A stretch of 7,330 bases of DNA from Desulfobacteraceae bacterium (GTDB lineage: Bacteria; Desulfobacterota; DSM-4660; Desulfatiglandales; Desulfatiglandaceae), in contig DAOVUP010000065.1 in the NCBI GenBank assembly GCA_030632525.1, forward strand, positions 1 through 7,330. The letters are read 5' to 3'. Below, in pieces: positions 1 to 6,691 of this stretch (its first letter is position 1; each line of letters begins with the position of its first letter). The translations under genes were made by a program, and so were the position numbers. The notes beneath the pieces were generated by a model that was not told where the DNA came from, searched no databases, and saw nothing but the letters and a program-made list of their open reading frames with translations.

Positions 1-579
1 ATGAACCCTAAGGCTCTGGTGTCTGTCAAAGTATCTACTCCCACTGACGTGGATATGGTGGCCGTGGGAAGCTATTATGCCGGCGCCCATATGATCCATC
101 TCGACGGGAGCTATGGCGGTACGGGAGCTGCACCGGATATTGCCAAAAAGAAGATTGCCATGCCTATTGAATACGCCCTGCACAAGATGCATCGCTTTTT
201 AGAAGAAGAAGGGGTAAGGGACAAGATCACTGTGATCGCCCGAGGAAAGATACGCACTGAACCTGAATGTGCCTAGACGATCGCCTTAGGTTCCGACGGG
301 GTATGCACAGGGACTGCTGATTTGGTGGCATTAGAGTGTATCCGCTGTCACAACTGCGAGAGCGGCCGGGGTTGTGCACGGGGGATCGCCACAACAGACC
401 CGGAGTTGATAAAACTGATGGATCTTGACTGGGGGACCCAGCGTGTCATCAATATGTTTTTGGCGTGGCGGAAAGAGCTGATCAGGATCTTAAAAAGGCT
501 CGGCATGAAGAGCCTTAAGGAGTTAGTGGGACGTACAGACTGCCTGGTTCATCTGGATTATATGAGAAGAAATGCCTAA
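1..579 (+). pseudogene. gltB: Glutamate synthase FMN/Fe-S domain (archaeal-type GltB2) remnant, interrupted by in-frame TAG
   Basis: This is the C-terminal part of the glutamate synthase synthase domain, which in intact relatives binds FMN and an iron-sulfur cluster and makes glutamate from 2-oxoglutarate and ammonia. Seen directly: codons 1-91 carry the conserved KVSTPTDVDMVAVGSYYAGA and YGGTGAAPDIAKK stretches. A TAG stands at 274-276, and the same frame then continues with IALGSDGV, a Cys cluster (Cys codons at 337, 346, 355 and 373, spacing CX2CX2CX5C), GIATTDPEL and WGTQRVINM, ending with TAA at 577-579. The stop sits where relatives have Lys in the AKAIALG segment. The flanking FMN-phosphate loop, normally close to IASGGIRT, reads IARGKIRTE, so at least one conserved Gly is lost, and the Gly before the first Cys is Glu. 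The window begins inside the gene, since the family is several hundred residues long, so the ATG at position 1 is probably internal. The best reading is a decaying gene. TAG readthrough (for example pyrrolysine) or a base error are alternatives. Confidence 0.82.
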
Positions 580-632
580 AATGCCTATTTATCCCGTTTG
601 TAGCGGGGAAATGAGCTAAAGTGCCTAAAGTT
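573..632. repeat. Short TGCCTAAA-type repeat cluster
   Basis: Imperfect copies of an 8-10 base unit occur at 573-580 (TGCCTAAA), 582-587 (TGCCTA), 612-620 (TGAGCTAAA) and 622-630 (TGCCTAAAG), the last two in a period of about ten bases. The TAA stop of the upstream glutamate synthase remnant (577-579) is part of the first copy, so the repeat supplies the gene's end. A small CCCG/CGGG hairpin (593-606) lies between the copies, but no T-run follows it, so I do not call a terminator. The function is unknown. It resembles short dispersed intergenic repeats, and only a genome-wide count could confirm that. Confidence 0.5.
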
Positions 633-683
633 TGCCACCTGTGCGGTTAGTCGTTAGTTGTAATAGCACATAATACAGGAATC

Positions 684-747
684 TTTGACAGGATGAACTG
701 GATGAGATTCTGGTACAAATCCTGTAGATCCTGTAAATCCTGTCAAA
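684..747. repeat. Inverted repeat built from ACAGGAT / ATCCTGT units
   Basis: The arms TTTGACAGGAT (684-694) and ATCCTGTCAAA (737-747) are perfect 11-base reverse complements. The right side holds three direct copies of ATCCTGT at 719-725, 728-734 and 737-743, spaced nine bases apart. The left side has matching but worn copies (CTGGAT at 698-703). The RNA could form a long imperfect hairpin ending about 15 bases before the start codon of the amidotransferase gene. It looks like a dispersed intergenic palindromic element rather than a gene-specific operator, and a role in transcript stability or attenuation is only inference. Confidence 0.7.
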
Positions 748-762
748 AAGAAGTAGGTTTTA

Positions 763-3423
763 ATGATGACGCGAAATCAAATGATAGATGAAATTATACG
801 GTCAAGGGAACCGCTTGTGGAAGGGTTGCCTTCGAGGCCCTATTATGAAACCGAGGCCGAAGGGGGCTGTGGTGTAACAGGGTTTGCCTGCAACATTCCT
901 GTGAGGGGAAAGCATATCTTTGAACCCTCCAAGCAGATGCATAACAGGGGAAATGGCCGCGGGGGCGGTATTGCGGCCATGGGGTTTGATCCGAGGATGT
1001 TGGGGGTTTCAGAAGAGATCCTGAATGATGACTATATCCTTCAGATCGCGGCTCTTGAGGAGGATGTGATAGATGATTTGGAGCAACGATTCATAGAGCC
1101 TTATTTCAATGTCCATTTTTCTGAACGTATCCCCCATATAAACGATTACAGGGATATCAGGGGCCTGAGGGTTCGGCCGCCAGAGGTCTTTCGGTTTTTT
1201 GTGCGGGTGAAGCAGGAGGTTCTTGCCACATTCATGGCCGAGAACGGCATGACAGAGATGGGGATGCGCCAGGCCGAGGATGAGTTTGTCTACCAGAACA
1301 GCTTCAAAATCAACAAGGCCTACTATGATGCCTATGGGAGCCAGAGGGCCTTTGTGCTTTCCCACGGCCGCAACTTTTTCATCCTCAAGATAGTTGGCTA
1401 TGCCGAGCAGGTGGTCCAGTACTACAAACTTGATAATTTCAAAGCGCATATCTGGATAGCTCACCAGCGTTATCCCACCAAGGGGAGGGTCTGGCATCCG
1501 GCCGGGGCACATCCCTTTATCGGCCTGAATGAGGCCCTTGTCCACAACGGAGATTTTGCCAATTACCATTCAGTAGCCGAATATCTGAGACAGAAGAATC
1601 TGTATCCCCTCTTCCTCACTGATACAGAGGTGTCTGTCCTCCTCTTTGATCTCTACAGCCGCACATACGGGTATCCTTTGGAATGCGTCATCGAGGCCCT
1701 CGCCCCAACCATGGAGAGGGATTTTGACCAGTTGCCGGCAGACAAGCAGCGATTATACCGGGCCATTCAGGCCACCCATATTCACGGGTCTCCTGACGGT
1801 CCCTGGTTTTTTATTATTGCCAGGAATGATACCCAAAATAAGCGTCTTCAGCTCATTGGAATTACAGATACCGCCATGCTCAGACCCCAGGTCTTTGCCC
1901 TCCATGAGGGCCAAGTGCAGGTGGGGCTGATATGTTCTGAAAAACAGGCCATAGACGCCACCCTGAAAAGCTTGGCAGCAGAAGATCCCCGAGTGGGGAC
2001 CGTGGCGGATCGACACTGGAATGCCCGAGGAGGGAGTCATACAGACGGAGGCGCCTTTATCTTCAACCTTGAAAAAAAGGAAGAAGGGACCCTTGAGAGG
2101 AGACTGACTTGCGTTGACAAGTTTGGCCGCGAGATCACCGCACCCGAGGGCCAGTCACCCTATCTTCCAGGGCAGGTCTACTATCTGGTGGAGGGTGATG
2201 AAAAGGATCGGTTTGAGATATCCGGCTTTTTTGATCTCCAGCGACCGGACCTGTTGTACGATTATGTTGAAGATGGAATCAGCTCCTGGGATTATTCAGA
2301 CCTTATGGATTGCCTGAAGGAGATAAAGTGGTGGGCATTAAAGGGCGACGCCTACTTTGAGGTGGCCCTGTCTGCCCTGACCCGGTTGTTGGACAGGCGT
2401 TACCCTACTTATGACAAAAAGCGTCGCTCTGTCCTGCAGATGATCAATCAGACCTTAGACGCCATATTCCATCATTTTCCATCCCTCGCAAGGGAGGATG
2501 TAAAGTCCGCGTATCGCCTGATAGACTGGGAGACCCGACAGTTTTTCAGAGGGCCTGCTTATGAAGAGAAGGTATTGATCATTGACGCATCCCTCTTTCC
2601 CCCGGAAGGCGATCATTGTGACAGCCGTCTATTGTCAGAGGCATTTTTCAGGGGGTGGCGGCGATTTATCGTATTCGGTCTCAAAGGACAGCGTTTTCAC
2701 GGGTGTGGTCTGGGGCCTGACTCGGGCGGTGTACGTATAGATATCTATGGCAGTTCGGGTGACTATTTAGGTTCAGGGATCGACGGTCTTACTGTCCACG
2801 TCCATGGGGACGCCCAGGACCAGCTCGGGCAGATCATGAAGTCGGGGAAAATGGTCATTTACGGAGATGTGGGCCAGACCTTTATGTACGGCGCCAAAGG
2901 GGGCGAAGTCTATGTCATGGGCAATGCCGCCGGCCGGCCGCTTATCAATGCGGTGGGAAAACCTCGTGTTGTCATAAACGGCACCTGCTTAGACTACTTA
3001 GGCGAGTCCTTCATGGCAGGAGATCCCCACGATGGGGGCGGATTCGTGGTCTTAAACGGGGTCGGTTTTGATGACCAGGGCGCTGTCAGACCGGTTCCCA
3101 CACCTTACCCCGGGTCCAATCTCTTTTCTTTGGCATCCGGGGGCGCAATATTTGTCCGGGATCCGTTCCATCTGGTGGATGAACAGCAACTGAACGGGAC
3201 CGAGATCGTGCCGCTGGACGAACGGGATTGGACATTAATCCTGCCATTTCTCAAAGAAAATGAACGTTTGTTCGGGATTTCCATTGAAGACGATCTCCTC
3301 AAGGTGGAGGGTGAGCAAAAACCCCCTTTAGAGGTTTATCGAAAGGTAAGACCCAAACAGATGGACTATGTGGAGCAGGACGGTCTGGAAGAGTGGGATG
3401 TGGATAAATTGGCAAATAGTTGA
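763..3423 (+). CDS. Glutamate synthase-type class-II glutamine amidotransferase fused to GXGXG domain
   Basis: This 886-residue cytoplasmic protein combines two parts of an archaeal-type glutamate synthase. The N-terminal class-II amidotransferase (about residues 36-400) would hydrolyse glutamine to glutamate and ammonia. The C-terminal GltB-like GXGXG beta-helix domain (about 640-800, rows of Gly such as GCGLGPDSGG and YGDVGQTFMYGAKGG) structurally supports ammonia transfer in GltS. Visible active-site features are Cys36 after EAEGG, the HQRYPTKG segment (234-241), HNGDFANY (261-268) and LTDTEV (285-290), matching the Arg, Asn-Gly and Asp motifs of the class. Class-II enzymes use an N-terminal Cys, so residues 1-35 may be a propeptide, as in GltB and some PurF proteins. 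The region of about 440-630 between the domains is not recognised. Starts ATG 763 and ATG 766 are adjacent, and the ribosome site is weak (AAGTAGG, 751-757). The frame is open throughout. The FMN domain that should partner it is the broken gene upstream. The glnB start follows after 21 bases, suggesting cotranscription. The domain assignment is firm; the exact in vivo reaction is less so. Confidence 0.88.
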   Translation: MMTRNQMIDEIIRSREPLVEGLPSRPYYETEAEGGCGVTGFACNIPVRGKHIFEPSKQMHNRGNGRGGGIAAMGFDPRMLGVSEEILNDDYILQIAALEEDVIDDLEQRFIEPYFNVHFSERIPHINDYRDIRGLRVRPPEVFRFFVRVKQEVLATFMAENGMTEMGMRQAEDEFVYQNSFKINKAYYDAYGSQRAFVLSHGRNFFILKIVGYAEQVVQYYKLDNFKAHIWIAHQRYPTKGRVWHPAGAHPFIGLNEALVHNGDFANYHSVAEYLRQKNLYPLFLTDTEVSVLLFDLYSRTYGYPLECVIEALAPTMERDFDQLPADKQRLYRAIQATHIHGSPDGPWFFIIARNDTQNKRLQLIGITDTAMLRPQVFALHEGQVQVGLICSEKQAIDATLKSLAAEDPRVGTVADRHWNARGGSHTDGGAFIFNLEKKEEGTLERRLTCVDKFGREITAPEGQSPYLPGQVYYLVEGDEKDRFEISGFFDLQRPDLLYDYVEDGISSWDYSDLMDCLKEIKWWALKGDAYFEVALSALTRLLDRRYPTYDKKRRSVLQMINQTLDAIFHHFPSLAREDVKSAYRLIDWETRQFFRGPAYEEKVLIIDASLFPPEGDHCDSRLLSEAFFRGWRRFIVFGLKGQRFHGCGLGPDSGGVRIDIYGSSGDYLGSGIDGLTVHVHGDAQDQLGQIMKSGKMVIYGDVGQTFMYGAKGGEVYVMGNAAGRPLINAVGKPRVVINGTCLDYLGESFMAGDPHDGGGFVVLNGVGFDDQGAVRPVPTPYPGSNLFSLASGGAIFVRDPFHLVDEQQLNGTEIVPLDERDWTLILPFLKENERLFGISIEDDLLKVEGEQKPPLEVYRKVRPKQMDYVEQDGLEEWDVDKLANS

Positions 3424-3783
<360 letters not shown>

Positions 3784-3810
3784 TAGCTCGAAAAAAACGC
3801 AAGACAGAGT

Positions 3811-3817
3811 AAGAGGG
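3811..3817 (+). promoter_or_regulatory. Candidate ribosome binding site deciding the glnD start (TTG 3821)
   Basis: AAGAGGG lies three to four bases before TTG 3821, a short but usable spacing. Upstream in-frame alternatives are TTG 3719 and GTG 3758, both inside glnB and without a ribosome site in front. The next ATG, at 3902, also lacks one and would remove the N-terminal NSRESL segment, which resembles the start region of GlnD relatives. A stronger AGGAGG (3761-3766) exists in the end of glnB, but only ACG lies at a suitable distance. Confidence 0.4.
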
Positions 3818-3820
3818 TTC

Positions 3821-6397
3821 TTGAACTCAAGGGAATCCCTCACCAGTACTTCTCTGACCCAGGGTTCCGGGCTTGAAGCGGCCCATGCATATTCTAATCT
3901 AATGGATCGCTTTGTACGTGCTCTCTTCCTTGGGGCCGGTTTCAGGGAAAGGTTAGAAGAATCCGGGCAGGAGCCCCTGACAGTGGTGGCGCTGGGGGGG
4001 TATGGAAGACGAGAACTCTGTTTTCATTCCGATGTCGATCTCTTGGTGATCCATCAGGGTCGTCTCTCCGCAGAGATGAACGAAATCATTCCACGTGCGA
4101 TTTACCCTCTCTGGGATGCCAAATTAGAAGTGGGGCATTCCATCCTTACTGTCCCAGAATCCATCCGTTTGGCCTTTAACGATTTCAGGATGCTTACCTC
4201 TCTCATTGACAGCCGGTTTCTGTTAGGTTCCCGGTCATTCTACCGGCTTTTCAGAGAAGCCTTCTGGTCGCGTATTTACCGGGAAAAATCTTCTTTATTA
4301 GAGAGATTTCTGATTTATCAGCAGGAACGAGAAGACAAATACCATGGCGAAGCCTACTTTGTGGAACCTGATATAAAGGATGGATTGGGAGGGCTCAGGG
4401 ATCTGCACTTCATGGCCTGGATGGCTAAGGTATACTTCAAGTGCAAACGATTCAGCGAAATAAGACGTTTTGCGGTTTTTTCGCATTTTGAATTCAATAA
4501 ATTGGGCCATTCCAGAAGCTTTCTCCTGAAGGTGAGGAATCATCTTCACCTATTGGCCAACCGGAAAGAAGACCAGATGTTGCTTGCCACCCAGAAACAG
4601 ATATCCCGGGATCTCGGTTATAAGGATGGCCCCCATATTGAGGGGCCTGGCAAATTTATGAAAGACCTCTACCTCCACATGAACAGGATACGATATGGTC
4701 ATGAAGAATTCCAGGTAAAGGCCTTGGACCTGATCCATCCTCTTCCACCGGAACTGGACCGGATTCAAATCACCCCGGAATTCCAGGTGATAAATGGAAA
4801 TGTGGTCCTGAAGGGGGGGACACTCTCGGAAAAAAACCCTTCAGTGATTTTAAGGGCCCTGAAAGAGGCCAACCAGAGGGGTCTTTTCCTGGGTTCAGGG
4901 TTTATCTGGGAAGCAAAAGGGATTATTTCCACGAAAGGAAAAGATCTGTTCAAATCCCGAGATGCGAGGGAACTGTTTTTAAAGATCATATTAGAACCAA
5001 AGAACCCTAAAATTGTCAGGCTCATGCTTGAAATGGGATTGCTCACCCTCTTTATCCCTGAATTCAAGCGGATCAGGAACCTGGCCGAGATCGGGTTTTA
5101 TCATGTCAGGACAGTGGATCTCCATTCATTGAAGGCCTTAGATGTTGCATATCGAATCTCGCAGGGGGCCTATGATGAGCAGTGGCCTCTGTTTAAAGAC
5201 GTCTTCAGAGGGCTGGAACATCCGGATTGGCTTTTCCTGGCAACGCTTCTTCATGATATTGGAAAGGGGTATGGTAAGGATCATTCCAGGAAAGGGGCTC
5301 AACTTATCCCCGGAATATTGAATCGGTTCGGCATGGGGGAGGAGGCTACGGAGGTCGTCTCTTTTCTGATCGCACAGCACTTATTCCTTGTCAATATTTC
5401 ACAGCGCAGGGACTTAGGCGATGAAAAGACATCCGTTCAGGCGGCTCAGCTTATCCAGGGTAAGGACATACTGAAGATGCTCTTTCTCCTGAGTGTGGCT
5501 GACAGTTTTTCAACCGGTCAAATGGCGCGAAGCGAGTGGAAAATTATGCTCCTTACGGAACTCTTCATGAAGGTAATGCGAATTTTGGATAGGGGAACCC
5601 TTGCCTCGCGGGATGCCACCAATGACATTGACGTCAAGAAACGCTCTCTTGTAGAAATATTAACCCCCCGTTTTTCTGAAAAAGAGATCCTTGGGCTAAT
5701 TGATCAAGTATCGTCCAGGTATTTCCTGCGCAATACCTTGGAAGATATGAGTCTTCACTTCCCCATGGCCCTGACTCTTGGAGATAACAGGCATGCATGG
5801 CATCTGCAGAAATTGCCCAATGCCCCGGTTACTCGAGTCATTCAGTGCACCTACGATAGACCAGGGCTTTTCAGTAAAATGGCGGGGGTCTTTGCATTGA
5901 ACAATATGAAAATCCTTTCGGCCAATATTTTCACATTAAAAAACGGCCTTGCATTTGACATCTACGAGGTAACAAACCCTTTAGATCCGCTTCGTGAAAC
6001 AGAGAGTTGGGATAAAGCACACAGGGTCCTCAATTTGGCCTTGGAAAACCGGCTCCCCATGGATGAATTGATCCGGGAGAAGGGGAGCGCCGTTTATTCT
6101 GATGGATACAAATCCCCAATGGCAAAAAAGGTCAAAATAGACAATGATATCTCTGATTTCTTTACGGTTATAGAGATCACTTCCGGAACACGTATAGATC
6201 TAATTTATGATCTGGCCAACAAGATGTTTTCCCTGGAGTTGGACATCAGGTTCGCCAGGATCAATAGCGATGAGGAGAAGATCACCGGCGCTTTTTATGT
6301 GCGTAATCTTGAAGGGCAGAAGATATATGGAGATGAGCAGATAGAGAAAATCAGAGATGAGGTGTTGAGGACGTTAGGATTGATGATTGATGATTGA
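3821..6397 (+). CDS. glnD: Bifunctional P-II uridylyltransferase / uridylyl-removing enzyme
   Basis: GlnD adds UMP to P-II Tyr51 when glutamine is low and removes it when glutamine is high. From TTG 3821 the protein has 858 residues, within the usual 850-900. Domains in order: a nucleotidyltransferase core with GGYGRREL (59-66) and catalytic Asp71/Asp73 in SDVDLL; the EPDIKDGLGGLRD motif (182-194); an HD phosphohydrolase domain with LLHDIGKG (His478, Asp479), DHSRKGAQ and QHLFLVNISQRRD, used for UMP removal; ACT domain 1 (about 673-750) with an intact YDRPGLF loop; and ACT domain 2 (about 781-855). In ACT 2 the expected Asp and Gly of the ligand loop are Thr790 and Asp793 (SGTRIDLIY), so its glutamine binding may be changed. 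The start is uncertain: an open frame reaches back to TTG 3719 inside glnB. The TGA stop lies inside a GATTGAT tandem repeat, so the last residues (LMIDD) are repeat-encoded. Identity is firm; the start is moderate. Confidence 0.93.
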   Translation: MNSRESLTSTSLTQGSGLEAAHAYSNLMDRFVRALFLGAGFRERLEESGQEPLTVVALGGYGRRELCFHSDVDLLVIHQGRLSAEMNEIIPRAIYPLWDAKLEVGHSILTVPESIRLAFNDFRMLTSLIDSRFLLGSRSFYRLFREAFWSRIYREKSSLLERFLIYQQEREDKYHGEAYFVEPDIKDGLGGLRDLHFMAWMAKVYFKCKRFSEIRRFAVFSHFEFNKLGHSRSFLLKVRNHLHLLANRKEDQMLLATQKQISRDLGYKDGPHIEGPGKFMKDLYLHMNRIRYGHEEFQVKALDLIHPLPPELDRIQITPEFQVINGNVVLKGGTLSEKNPSVILRALKEANQRGLFLGSGFIWEAKGIISTKGKDLFKSRDARELFLKIILEPKNPKIVRLMLEMGLLTLFIPEFKRIRNLAEIGFYHVRTVDLHSLKALDVAYRISQGAYDEQWPLFKDVFRGLEHPDWLFLATLLHDIGKGYGKDHSRKGAQLIPGILNRFGMGEEATEVVSFLIAQHLFLVNISQRRDLGDEKTSVQAAQLIQGKDILKMLFLLSVADSFSTGQMARSEWKIMLLTELFMKVMRILDRGTLASRDATNDIDVKKRSLVEILTPRFSEKEILGLIDQVSSRYFLRNTLEDMSLHFPMALTLGDNRHAWHLQKLPNAPVTRVIQCTYDRPGLFSKMAGVFALNNMKILSANIFTLKNGLAFDIYEVTNPLDPLRETESWDKAHRVLNLALENRLPMDELIREKGSAVYSDGYKSPMAKKVKIDNDISDFFTVIEITSGTRIDLIYDLANKMFSLELDIRFARINSDEEKITGAFYVRNLEGQKIYGDEQIEKIRDEVLRTLGLMIDD

Positions 6398-6412
6398 TGA
6401 TTGTCGATTGAA
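6378..6412. repeat. Heptad tandem repeat GATTGAT across the glnD stop codon
   Basis: Five consecutive seven-base units run GATTGAT x3 (6378-6398), GATTGTC (6399-6405) and GATTGAA (6406-6412). The first copies are translated as the last residues of GlnD and the third contains its TGA stop (6395-6397). Because seven is not a multiple of three, each unit shifts frame, so gain or loss of a copy would change the GlnD C-terminus. The array could be a slippage-prone tract or part of a dispersed intergenic repeat. Confidence 0.75.
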
Positions 6413-6473
6413 AAGATAGAAAGAGACTGAAACCGGGATGATCATAGAGGTACCGGAGGCTTATAACAAATAA

Positions 6474-6514
6474 CCAGTATCGAGTAACAAGTGGCCAGTA
6501 CCCAGTATCCAGCC
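6474..6514. repeat. CCAGTATC-type short repeat cluster
   Basis: Three copies of a CCAGTA(T/C)C unit occur at 6474-6481, 6495-6502 and 6502-6510, with related GAGTA and CCAG pieces between and after them. Together with the heptad array it fills much of the gene-free 6398-6638 stretch, where I see no other gene. On the minus strand an open frame reads through it (DTGYWPLVTRYW), which is repeat translation and not a protein. The unit resembles dispersed intergenic repeats. The function is unknown. Confidence 0.5.
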
Positions 6515-6628
6515 ATTCCTCATTTTTGTATGCTGGCAGAATCAATACTACAAAAGTGTCATAAACTAACCTTTCCGTTTTTCCTCTATATACGGCTAAC
6601 ACCTTAATATTTAAAAATAAATTGCGGC

Positions 6629-6641
6629 CCATTGGCAATGG
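6629..6641. promoter_or_regulatory. Perfect 13-base palindrome overlapping the sigma-54 -24 element
   Basis: CCATTG-G-CAATGG has six-base arms around one central base. Its last three bases are the TGG of the -24 box of the amt promoter. A regulator bound here would block sigma-54 polymerase, so it could be an operator. It is short enough to be chance, and I recognise no known binding consensus. Confidence 0.3.
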
Positions 6642-6654
6642 CACACATATTGCT
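6639..6654 (+). promoter_or_regulatory. Sigma-54 (RpoN) -24/-12 promoter of amt
   Basis: TGGCAC (6639-6644), five bases, then TTGCT (6650-6654) matches the sigma-54 consensus TGGCAC-N5-TTGCW. The invariant GG (6640-6641) and GC (6652-6653) have the required spacing. Transcription would start near 6665, giving a leader of about 27 bases that includes the amt ribosome site. Sigma-54 promoters need an enhancer-binding ATPase, and NtrC is the likely one for an ammonium transporter. No clear NtrC-type dyad (GCAC-N-GTGC) was found by eye in 6400-6630. Confidence 0.9.
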
Positions 6655-6675
6655 TCCCTTATAATCAAGAACCTG

Positions 6676-6682
6676 AAGGAGG
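6676..6682 (+). promoter_or_regulatory. Strong ribosome binding site of amt
   Basis: AAGGAGG, a full match to the anti-Shine-Dalgarno sequence, lies nine bases before ATG 6692. It fixes the start of amt and shows that this transcript is set up for efficient translation from the sigma-54 promoter just upstream. Confidence 0.85.
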
Positions 6683-6691
6683 ATACAGATT

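Noticed and set aside
593..606. CCCG/CGGG hairpin as terminator of the upstream gene
   Set aside because: The stem is only four to five pairs and no T-run follows.
622..640. Minus-strand sigma-54-like TGGCA-N-GC pattern
   Set aside because: The spacing fits, but the -12 part is AGGCA instead of TTGCA, it overlaps a TGCCTAAA repeat, and it points into a pseudogene with no minus-strand gene.
646..674. CATAAT (669-674) as a -10 box for the amidotransferase gene
   Set aside because: The hexamer is good, but the matching -35 region (GTTAGT or TTAGTC) is poor, so a promoter cannot be supported by eye.
685..719. TTGACA as a sigma-70 -35 box
   Set aside because: The hexamer is part of the inverted repeat, and no -10-like hexamer lies 16-18 bases downstream (TTCTGG at 17).
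684..747. CRISPR array
   Set aside because: The units are seven to eleven bases with two-base gaps, far too short for CRISPR repeats and spacers.
1009..1569. 186-codon open frame on the minus strand inside the amidotransferase gene
   Set aside because: It lies opposite a clearly conserved coding frame and shows no recognisable domain; it is a shadow.
6431..6456. CCGG-containing inverted repeat after glnD as a terminator
   Set aside because: CCGG is self-complementary, the flanks do not pair, and there is no T-run.
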